Source: Candidatus Cloacimonadota bacterium (GTDB lineage: Bacteria; Cloacimonadota; Cloacimonadia; JGIOTU-2). Taken from it: a stretch of 5,402 nucleotides of DNA. How positions within the stretch are numbered: the first letter of the stretch is position 1; each line of letters starts with the position of its first letter. Of the stretch, positions 1 through 4,281 are shown in pieces. The notes under the pieces were generated by a model. It did no database searches, had not been told where the DNA came from, and worked only from the letters and a program-made list of their open reading frames with translations. The translations under genes were made by a program, and so were the position numbers. Location of the stretch: positions 1-5,402 of the forward strand of contig JACNFI010000018.1 in NCBI GenBank assembly GCA_014384665.1, in the 5' to 3' direction.

Positions 1-189
1 CATATCCTTTCTTAAATCTTCGTCTAAATGTTGGAAATGATTAGATTGAGCCTTGAGAACAAGCACTATCATCTCTTCGCTACTTAATTTTTCTTTATCA
101 AGTTTCAGGATGATTTGTTTACTCTTCGTATCCAGCCACTTTTCAAAAATATCGTCCTTAAACATTTCTTTGCCTTCTTTATTCATCAT
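1..189 (-). CDS. Partial hypothetical protein, probably helical (N-terminus only)
   Basis: An open frame on the minus strand begins with two consecutive ATG codons (189-187 and 186-184) and stays open to the left edge, giving 63 residues without a stop. An AGG at 199-197 lies 7 nt before the first ATG, which favours that start. The peptide begins MMNKEGKEMFKDDIFEKWL and ends near LDEDLRKDM. It is rich in Lys, Glu, Asp and Leu, and has no signal peptide, membrane segment or cysteine. The charged, regularly spaced leucines suggest helices, and the tail looks like the beginning of a coiled coil. I do not recognise a named family, though it resembles short hypothetical coiled-coil proteins common in uncultured anaerobes. 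It is divergently oriented to the nfn operon and about 950 bp away. It is probably a real gene because its codon use and composition look protein-like; its function is unknown. Confidence 0.6.
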   Translation of the reverse strand, partial: MMNKEGKEMFKDDIFEKWLDTKSKQIILKLDKEKLSSEEMIVLVLKAQSNHFQHLDEDLRKDM

Positions 190-268
190 TTAGCAACCTG
201 TATTATCTTTATTTCTATTTCTAAGTTTAAATACTTTTCAAAACTGTAACGAGTTTTTATATACTTTT

Positions 269-319
269 CCCGGTAGATGAGCCTCAGGCTCATAAATCGG
301 GATCCCGCCTCTGACGGGG
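269..319. repeat. Compound GC-rich palindrome
   Basis: ATGAGCCT-C-AGGCTCAT at 277-293 is a perfect 8-bp inverted repeat around one base. It is enclosed by CCCG (269-272) and CGGG (298-301). It is followed directly by the perfect palindrome CGGGATCCCG (298-307) and by CCCG...CGGG (304-307 with 315-318). Alternative pairings between these four CCCG/CGGG blocks are therefore possible. The GC-rich block stands out in AT-rich DNA and looks like a dispersed REP-type element. It lies upstream of the partial minus-strand gene. Confidence 0.7.
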
Positions 320-431
320 TTATAATTCCAAAATTTTTCCTTTTTTTATTTGAATTTTTCATGGTGTCAAGTTTTTTTTAATTTTATTCCTAACTAAATT
401 ATCAAATAAATAATTATTATTTTAAATATAA

Positions 432-460
432 CTATTACACGGGATCAACCCCGTGTAATA
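432..460. repeat. Hairpin of the ATTACACGGG family, copy 1
   Basis: TATTACACGGG (433-443) pairs perfectly with CCCGTGTAATA (450-460), an 11-bp stem with the 6-nt loop ATCAAC. Its left arm and loop reappear at 513-528 as CTATTACACGGGGTCAA. No T-run follows the stem on the + strand, so it is better described as a repeat than as a terminator. Confidence 0.8.
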
Positions 461-470
461 TAAAATGCTT

Positions 471-528
471 GGGGGGTGTAATAAAAAACGCTTCGCTATT
501 ACACCTCCCGAGCTATTACACGGGGTCA
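471..528. repeat. Hairpin of the ATTACACGGG family, copy 2, plus a half copy
   Basis: GGGGGGTGTAATA (471-483) pairs with TATTACACCTCCC (497-509) in a 13-bp stem with one mismatch and a 13-nt loop containing CTTCG. An extra left arm, CTATTACACGGGGTCAA (512-528), follows at once and leads into a T-run (531-537). The TCAAG plus T-run seen here also occurs at 367-379, suggesting repeated insertion or duplication of related units in this spacer. Confidence 0.7.
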
Positions 529-544
529 AGTTTTTTTACATTTT

Positions 545-622
545 GCGAGATGATATCATGCCTGAGGCAGATCTCATGCCGAAGGCAGATCCTTTGGACG
601 CTTTTGGCGGAAATCATCTCGC
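545..622. repeat. Large inverted repeat enclosing an 18-bp tandem repeat
   Basis: The arms GCGAGATGAT (545-554) and ATCATCTCGC (613-622) are perfect 10-bp inverted repeats. Between them, two 18-bp units lie head to tail (556-573 and 574-591). They differ at two positions: TCATGCCTGAGGCAGATC against TCATGCCGAAGGCAGATC. Each unit contains its own small palindrome (CCTGAGG or GCCGAAGGC). A degenerate third unit with two TTTGG motifs fills 592-611. The GCCTGAGGC motif is the complement of GCCTCAGGC at 281-289, so the two elements may be related. Confidence 0.75.
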
Positions 623-668
623 TGATTCAAGGAAATCACAATAAATTGCGATGAAAGACAGCTAATAG

Positions 669-698
669 TCCCGATTTGTCGTCCAGATTCTATCGGGA
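669..698. repeat. Short hairpin TCCCGAT/ATCGGGA
   Basis: TCCCGAT (669-675) pairs with ATCGGGA (692-698), a 7-bp stem with a 16-nt loop. It directly abuts the repeat element at 699-742. A short stem of this kind has modest significance on its own. Confidence 0.45.
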
Positions 699-742
699 TA
701 ATCCTGTTTTATCAAAACACCATTACAAATGGTGTTAGGATC
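699..742. repeat. Hairpin repeat, upstream copy (partial two-hairpin element)
   Basis: AACACCATT (716-724) and AATGGTGTT (728-736) form a perfect 9-bp stem around ACA. The same 21 bases recur exactly at 3821-3841. Upstream, TAATCCTGT (699-707) matches the right arm of the first hairpin of the downstream element (3792-3800), so this looks like a copy that has lost the left arm. The copy ends in GGATC, compared with AGATC downstream. Confidence 0.8.
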
Positions 743-783
743 GTTTCGTTTCAATGTACTTGTATTTCGTAATTTTACATTTA

Positions 784-817
784 TCTCTGCGTTATTTGCG
801 TCTCTGCGGTGAGGTAT
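784..817. repeat. CTCTGCG-type dispersed repeat
   Basis: TCTCTGCG occurs at 784-791 and again at 801-808, within TCTCTGCGTTATTTGCG followed by TCTCTGCGGTGAGG. From memory, intergenic sequences of this 'CTCTGCG ... TTTGCG ... CTCTGCGGTGA' type occur in many unrelated bacterial genomes; their nature is unsettled. The assignment rests on wording similarity only. Confidence 0.55.
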
Positions 818-834
818 TTTCAGATGAAACATAA

Positions 835-862
835 TTGACATAAATAACCAAAGTTCAATGAT
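835..862 (+). promoter_or_regulatory. Possible promoter upstream of nfnA (weak)
   Basis: A perfect TTGACA at 835-840 is followed 16 nt later by AATGAT (857-862), which matches four of six positions of the sigma-70 -10 consensus. Transcription from here would give a leader of about 270 nt that includes the 990-1081 inverted repeat. Promoter consensus is not established for this lineage, and AT-rich DNA yields such matches by chance. Confidence 0.2.
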
Positions 863-899
863 TAATTTTATGAAACCTTCAAGATAGGAAAATTTATTC

Positions 900-923
900 T
901 TGACACAGAAAATATTATATAAT
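900..923 (+). promoter_or_regulatory. TTGACA and TATAAT hexamers with short spacing
   Basis: TTGACA (900-905) and TATAAT (918-923) are both exact sigma-70 consensus hexamers, but only 12 nt separate them instead of the usual 16-18. A normal sigma-70 promoter is therefore unlikely unless an activator reshapes the spacer. Alternatively, TATAAT alone is the -10 element and the TTGACA is coincidental. Confidence 0.25.
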
Positions 924-989
924 GAACTTCCCCATAAAATTATGCCAATTTATTATAGAATAATGCGATCTGCAAAATATCATTTATTT

Positions 990-1081
990 GTCATTCCGTA
1001 CTTGATGCGGAATCCAAAATCCTTTCCCCACCTTCGTGAGGACAATTATTTCATTGGATTCCCGTTTTCACGGGAATGACA
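990..1081. repeat. MITE-like 92-bp inverted repeat with nested hairpins
   Basis: The element starts GTCATTCCG and ends CGGGAATGACA, so its ends are near-perfect inverted repeats. Each end also folds on itself: ATTCCG (993-998) with CGGAAT (1008-1013), and ATTCCCG (1058-1064) with CGGGAAT (1071-1077). GGAATCC on the left mirrors GGATTCC on the right. About 40 bp of unpaired DNA lies between. There is no open frame inside, so it cannot move by itself. Sequences beginning GTCATTCC and ending GGAATGAC are familiar from memory as widespread small bacterial repeats. It lies about 60 bp before nfnA and would be in its leader if the upstream promoter candidates are used. Confidence 0.75.
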
Positions 1082-1130
1082 GATGGGGTGAAATTTCTTA
1101 TTTTGCATATCTCATTTATAGAATATAGCA

Positions 1131-1135
1131 AGGAG
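1131..1135 (+). promoter_or_regulatory. Ribosome binding site of nfnA
   Basis: AGGAG lies 7 nt before the ATG at 1143, a strong Shine-Dalgarno match at ideal spacing. It fixes the start codon of nfnA. Confidence 0.85.
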
Positions 1136-1142
1136 TAGTAAT

Positions 1143-1967
1143 ATGTTTGAAATTATCAGAAAGGATGAAATGGCAAAAGGGACAATGGTTCACTTTGATA
1201 TTAATGCACCTAATATTGCTCAGAAAATAAAACCAGGACAATTCGTTATACTGCGTGTTAATGAAACTGGCGAAAGGATTCCCATGACTGTCGCTGATGT
1301 TGATAACATCGGAGGAACTATTGCTATTATCTTTCAAGTAGTAGGTAAAACCACTGCCTTAATGAGATCATTAAAAGCTGGTGACTTCATTAAAGATGTT
1401 GTGGGACCGCTTGGTAAACCCTCACCTATCAGAAAGTTAGGAACAGTCATAGTTGTTGGTGGTGGAACAGGAATAGCTATTTTGCATCATATAACTAAAG
1501 CAATGAAAGAAGCTGGCAATACTGTGATTGGAATTATTGGAGCGAGAGAGAAAGATATGCTGATTTTAGAAGATGAAATGAGATTGCTCTGTGATGAACT
1601 TGTTGTTACAACTGATGACGGCAGCTATGGAATAAAAGGTTTTATTACACTACCATTAGAGAAATATCTTGAAGAAAGAGGGGATATTAAAGAGGTTTAT
1701 GCCATCGGTCCAATTATTATGATGAAAAATGTATGTAAAATCACAAAAAAATATGGTATCAAAACAATGGTAAGCCTTAATCCTGTAATGGTTGACGGCA
1801 CTGGTATGTGTGGTTGTTGTCGTGTTAATGTAAATAATAAAACAAAATTCTGTTGCGTTGATGGTCCAGATTTTGATGGACATCAAGTTGATTTTGATGA
1901 ACTTGAAAAACGCAATTCTATGTATCTAAAAGATGAGAAAGATGCTCTTCTTTTCTCAATAAAATAA
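1143..1967 (+). CDS. nfnA: NfnA, small FAD/[2Fe-2S] subunit of NADH-dependent ferredoxin:NADP+ oxidoreductase (SudB-like)
   Basis: This 274-residue protein has the usual length of NfnA, the soluble small subunit that binds NADH, FAD and a [2Fe-2S] cluster. With NfnB it couples NADH and reduced ferredoxin oxidation to NADP+ reduction by flavin-based electron bifurcation. Residues 1-95 form the FAD-binding barrel, with the flavin motif RIPMTVAD at 45-52 and GPLGKPSPI at 88-96. The nucleotide-binding fold starts at 101, with VVGGGTGIA at 104-112, and reaches AIGPIIMM at 187-194. The C-terminal cluster motif has D218, C223, C226 and C238, matching the Asp plus three Cys ligands described for this family. 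Two extra cysteines, C225 and C237, sit next to ligands where I recall Gly or Ala being usual. The strong AGGAG supports the start, and nfnB follows 13 nt later. Sulfide dehydrogenase subunit SudB is the main alternative name; sequence alone does not separate them. Confidence 0.9.
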   Translation: MFEIIRKDEMAKGTMVHFDINAPNIAQKIKPGQFVILRVNETGERIPMTVADVDNIGGTIAIIFQVVGKTTALMRSLKAGDFIKDVVGPLGKPSPIRKLGTVIVVGGGTGIAILHHITKAMKEAGNTVIGIIGAREKDMLILEDEMRLLCDELVVTTDDGSYGIKGFITLPLEKYLEERGDIKEVYAIGPIIMMKNVCKITKKYGIKTMVSLNPVMVDGTGMCGCCRVNVNNKTKFCCVDGPDFDGHQVDFDELEKRNSMYLKDEKDALLFSIK

Positions 1968-1971
1968 AGGA
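1968..1971 (+). promoter_or_regulatory. Ribosome binding site of nfnB
   Basis: AGGA directly follows the TAA stop of nfnA and is 9 nt before the ATG at 1981. It supports the long form of NfnB, including the cysteine-rich head, rather than an internal start near the conserved IPRQEMPEQD motif. Confidence 0.75.
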
Positions 1972-1980
1972 AAAGAAATT

Positions 1981-2373
1981 ATGAATCAAAATATTATAAA
2001 ATTTAAAACTCATTTGAATACTTATTGTCCGCATTGTAATAATAGCTTAAATGTTAAGGAAAAGGATAGCGAATACATTCTTTTTAAAGCAATCTATAAA
2101 AGTGAGAAACTTGACCTTAAGGTGAGCACATATCTTGAGGAATTTATAATAGATACTTCAGAGAAAATTACAAAAGGAGATAAATTATCAGACCTTTTAT
2201 GTCCACATTGTAAAAATAGTCTTGTAACTGCGGAAAAAGTATGTGAGGAATGCGGCTCAAAAGTAGGAAAAATTATTATTTCTGCTTATACAAAATTAAT
2301 CCCTTTTTATATTTGTCTGAAATCCGGATGCAAATGGATCGGACTTTCAAAAACTGATAAAAGAAAAATCAAG
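1981..2373 (+). other. Zinc-ribbon-like N-terminal extension encoded in nfnB (residues 1-131)
   Basis: This segment of nfnB encodes CPHC at 16-19, CPHC at 74-77, CEECG at 88-92 and CLKSGC at 112-117. Hydrophobic and charged stretches between the first two pairs (32-70) suggest a beta-rich insert. The order (CxxC, long insert, CxxC, CxxC, CxxxxC) resembles small stand-alone proteins that I recall from Bacteroidota and deltaproteobacteria, which have two CPxC pairs and end with C-S-R-x-G-C. That resemblance is from memory. The extension is in frame with the core, joined by a basic linker (KTDKRKIKPK, 124-133), and has the same AT-rich codon use, so it is not a frameshift product. Confidence 0.7.
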
Positions 2374-3747
2374 CCAAAAATTCCTCGTCAGGAAATGCCT
2401 GAACAAGACCATAATATTAGAGTTCATAATTTTATGGAAGTTCCCTATGGATTGACATCAGAATTAGCAATGCTTGAAGCAAATAGATGTATCCAATGTA
2501 AGGATCCAAAATGTGTTGATGGCTGTCCTGTAAATATTGATATTCCAGGTTTTATCAAACTTATTTGTGAAGAAAAATTTGATGAAGCTGCCAAAAAAAT
2601 TAAAGAACGAAATGTTCTGCCTGCTGTTTGTGGAAGAGTTTGTCCTCAAGAAGACCAGTGTGAAAAAACATGCATTTTATCAATCAAAGACAAACCAGTT
2701 GCAATTGGAAACCTGGAAAGATTTGTTGCTGATTTTGAAAGAAAAATGGACCTTGTAAAAATCCCTTTAATAAAGGAGAAAAGAGATAAAAAGATTGCCG
2801 TGGTTGGTTCTGGCCCTGGTGGACTAACTTGTGCCGCAGACCTTACTTTGCTCGGATATTCAGTCACAATTTATGAAGCATTACATCAACCCGGCGGTGT
2901 TCTTGTTTATGGCATACCTGAATTCAGATTGCCAAAATCAGTTGTAAATTTTGAAATAAATTATCTGCAAAAATTAGGTTGCAAAATTGAACTAAACCAA
3001 ATTATTGGTAATATTCATACTATAGATGAATTGATGGAAGATTTCGATGCAGTTTATATTGGTGTTGGGGCTGGGTTACCGCGCTTTATGAATATTGAAG
3101 GTGAAAACCTGTGTAATATTTTCTCTGCAAACGAATATCTAACCAGAATCAATCTTATGAAAGCGTATAAATTTCCTGAGTATGATACTCCACTTCCTCG
3201 CGGGAAAAATGTTGCTGTAATTGGTGCAGGAAATGTAACAATGGACTGTGCAAGGTGTGCTCTTCGTACTGGAGCTGAGAAAGTAACAATTGTTTATCGT
3301 CGTTCAAGAATAGAGATGCCAGCCAGAGAAGAGGAAATTCGTCATGCAGAAGAAGAAGGAATTAAATTTAAACTACTTACAAATCCTGTAAAATATATAG
3401 GAGATAAACAGAATTGGGTAACAGGAATGGAATGTGTTCAAATGAGATTAGGTGAACCTGATGAATCTGGAAGAAGAAGACCTATCCCTATTAAAGGTTC
3501 AAATTTTATTCATGATTGTGATTTAGTTATTGTTGCTATTGGAGCTGGTCCAAATCCGATAATCTTTTCAACTACTCCAGATTTAAAAAGAAATAAGTGG
3601 GGATATATTGAAGTAAATCCTGAAACAATGGAAACCTCAAAAGAATTTGTTTATGCAGGTGGTGATATTGTAACAGGTTCTGCTACTGTCATTGAAGCAA
3701 TGGGTGCTGGCAGAATTGCTGCAAATGCTATCCATAAAAAATTATGA
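1981..3747 (+). CDS. nfnB: NfnB, large FAD/two-[4Fe-4S] subunit of NADH-dependent ferredoxin:NADP+ oxidoreductase, with an N-terminal Cys-rich extension
   Basis: NfnB carries the bifurcating FAD, the NADP(H) site and two [4Fe-4S] clusters, and belongs to the GltD/SudA family (often annotated 'glutamate synthase, small subunit'). The family core begins at IPRQEMPEQD (134-143). Cluster cysteines are C170, C173, C178, C182 and C217, C221, C227, C231. The FAD dinucleotide fold is VVGSGPGGL (274-282). The NADPH fold is VIGAGNVTMD (413-422), followed by YRRSRIEMPAREEEI (439-453). The second FAD motif is YAGGDIVTGSA (558-568). The protein is 588 residues long, against roughly 460-470 for typical members. 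The extra 130 or so residues hold four cysteine pairs: C16/C19, C74/C77, C88/C91 and C112/C117. These look like zinc ribbons, or possibly an extra metal site. It follows nfnA after 13 nt, so the two are surely co-transcribed. No glutamate synthase large subunit is present, which favours Nfn/Sud over GltD. Confidence 0.9.
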   Translation: MNQNIIKFKTHLNTYCPHCNNSLNVKEKDSEYILFKAIYKSEKLDLKVSTYLEEFIIDTSEKITKGDKLSDLLCPHCKNSLVTAEKVCEECGSKVGKIIISAYTKLIPFYICLKSGCKWIGLSKTDKRKIKPKIPRQEMPEQDHNIRVHNFMEVPYGLTSELAMLEANRCIQCKDPKCVDGCPVNIDIPGFIKLICEEKFDEAAKKIKERNVLPAVCGRVCPQEDQCEKTCILSIKDKPVAIGNLERFVADFERKMDLVKIPLIKEKRDKKIAVVGSGPGGLTCAADLTLLGYSVTIYEALHQPGGVLVYGIPEFRLPKSVVNFEINYLQKLGCKIELNQIIGNIHTIDELMEDFDAVYIGVGAGLPRFMNIEGENLCNIFSANEYLTRINLMKAYKFPEYDTPLPRGKNVAVIGAGNVTMDCARCALRTGAEKVTIVYRRSRIEMPAREEEIRHAEEEGIKFKLLTNPVKYIGDKQNWVTGMECVQMRLGEPDESGRRRPIPIKGSNFIHDCDLVIVAIGAGPNPIIFSTTPDLKRNKWGYIEVNPETMETSKEFVYAGGDIVTGSATVIEAMGAGRIAANAIHKKL

Positions 3748-3775
3748 ACTTATAAAAATATATCGTAAACCGATT

Positions 3776-3846
3776 GATCCTACAGGATTTGTAATCCTGT
3801 ATCTATTTGCACATCATTTAAACACCATTACAAATGGTGTTAGATC
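3776..3846. repeat. Two-hairpin repeat bounded by GATC (downstream copy)
   Basis: TACAGGATT (3781-3789) pairs with AATCCTGTA (3793-3801) around TGT. AACACCATT (3821-3829) pairs with AATGGTGTT (3833-3841) around ACA. Both are perfect 9-bp stems with 3-nt loops. Read on opposite strands, they share the core ATTTGTAAT but have different, still fully paired outer stems. GATC flanks the element at 3776-3779 and 3843-3846. The second hairpin is identical to 716-736, and part of the first matches 699-707, so this is a dispersed repeat. Its position 29 nt after the nfnB stop makes a role as a transcript 3' end possible. Confidence 0.8.
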
Positions 3847-3866
3847 ACTCTTGCTTCCTGGATTTA

Positions 3867-3921
3867 CCATGCAACGAAGTGTGGGTTGAGGACAGATACA
3901 CATTTCGCAATTCTCAAGTTA
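3867..3921. repeat. Direct repeat copy A with degenerate ACGAAG hairpin
   Basis: From CAACGAAGTG at 3872 to CAAGTTA ending at 3921, this segment matches 3974-4028 with scattered substitutions and one 5-nt gap. Shared words include ACGAAGT, GGGTTGAG, ACAGA, TACACATTT and GCAAT. The bases around ACGAAG pair only imperfectly, with wobbles and mismatches. Confidence 0.7.
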
Positions 3922-3967
3922 AACTCTCTTCGTTCGTTTCAACTTAAGTATTGCCTAATCTGGACTT

Positions 3968-4028
3968 AACCCCAAACGAAGTTGGGGTTGAGAACAGACA
4001 AAATACACATTTAGCAATCCTAAACTTA
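3968..4028. repeat. Direct repeat copy B with perfect ACGAAG hairpin
   Basis: AACCCCAA (3968-3975) and TTGGGGTT (3982-3989) make a perfect 8-bp stem around the loop ACGAAG. The sequence from 3974 on repeats copy A at an offset of 102 bp, with an insertion of CAAAA near 4000. No T-run follows the stem, so this is a repeat rather than a classical terminator. Confidence 0.7.
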
Positions 4029-4209
4029 TGTGTCAAAAAAAGGAAATTCCTATGCAATCAAGTTTATAATTACAAAAATATTTTCTCAAACAACAATAAA
4101 TAACAATAGCTAAGAATATAATGCAATTTATTCTTTTTAAGAAGATACCGAATCAATAAAAAAAATTTCCCAAACAAGTAATTTTTTTTTCATTTTTTAA
4201 AATAGGTAA

Positions 4210-4237
4210 TTTACAAAAATAAATTGATAAATATGAA
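4210..4237 (+). promoter_or_regulatory. Possible promoter of the downstream PEP/pyruvate-binding protein gene
   Basis: TTTACA (4210-4215; five of six consensus -35 bases) and TATGAA (4232-4237; four of six) are 16 nt apart. This would give a leader of about 40 nt before the ATG at 4282. The region is so AT-rich that chance matches are likely. The exact TATAAT at 4262-4267 abuts the ribosome binding site and cannot be the -10 element. Confidence 0.3.
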
Positions 4238-4268
4238 AGCATTTCGCAAATATGGATTTTATATAATT

Positions 4269-4272
4269 GGAG
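4269..4272 (+). promoter_or_regulatory. Ribosome binding site of the gene at 4282
   Basis: GGAG lies 9 nt before the ATG at 4282. No better-placed ATG with a Shine-Dalgarno match is present nearby, so it supports this start. Confidence 0.65.
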
Positions 4273-4281
4273 TTTAAAAAT

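Larger units (their letters stand above)
190..1142. other. Long repeat-rich intergenic region without credible genes
   Basis: About 950 bp separate the partial minus-strand gene from nfnA. I find no coding region of quality here: the only sizeable frame (469-654) is built from the repeats themselves. The stretch contains at least seven separate palindromic or tandem repeat units, listed individually, joined by very AT-rich DNA with T-runs (for example 338-358 and 369-379). The left genes and nfnA diverge from this region, so it should contain promoters for both. The two TTGACA hexamers at 835 and 900 are the only promoter-like sites I could find on the + strand. Confidence 0.75.
3748..4281. 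other. Repeat-bearing intergenic region, then AT-rich DNA
   Basis: About 530 bp separate nfnB from the next gene. Positions 3776-3846 hold two hairpins of one design, and 3867-4028 hold two copies of a direct repeat with ACGAAG hairpin loops. From about 4030 to 4281 the DNA is very AT-rich with A- and T-runs and shows no repeat or gene, apart from a weak promoter candidate near 4210. There is no classical hairpin plus T-run directly after nfnB. The stem-loops in 3776-3846 could still slow or end transcription. Confidence 0.7.

Noticed and set aside
469..654. A 61-codon + strand frame in the upstream spacer
   Set aside because: It is composed of the hairpin repeat and the 18-bp tandem repeat, has no Shine-Dalgarno site, and its repeated residues (CLRQISCRRQI) simply mirror the repeat.
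190..1142. Search for tRNA, rRNA or a riboswitch in the upstream spacer
   Set aside because: I saw no cloverleaf with a TTCGA-type T-arm, no rRNA segments and no known riboswitch core. The structure present is explained by repeats.
1116..1337. Minus-strand frame overlapping the start of nfnA
   Set aside because: It lies over the strongly supported nfnA, and its peptide has no recognisable family features.
1656..1886. Minus-strand frame inside nfnA
   Set aside because: It is antisense to conserved nfnA motifs, and its low-complexity Thr and Ile runs come from the complement of those codons.
2464..2867. Overlapping short frames on both strands inside nfnB
   Set aside because: All lie over the conserved cluster and FAD region of nfnB, and none has its own ribosome binding site or family features.
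1981..3747. Annotation as glutamate synthase small subunit (GltD)
   Set aside because: The family is shared, but the direct partner is an NfnA/SudB-type gene and no glutamate synthase large subunit is present.
3692..3889. A 65-codon + strand frame across the end of nfnB
   Set aside because: It shares the nfnB 3' end in another frame and then runs through the palindromic repeats. No translation signal is evident.
3776..4028. Considered as a CRISPR array because of several repeats in a row
   Set aside because: The repeats are of different families with irregular spacing; there are no uniform repeats with unique spacers of constant length and no cas gene.
4112..4138. AAGAATA/TATTCTT hairpin followed by a T-run, considered as a terminator
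   Set aside because: The 7-bp stem is almost entirely A/T and too weak for a convincing intrinsic terminator. It also lies 365 bp beyond nfnB.
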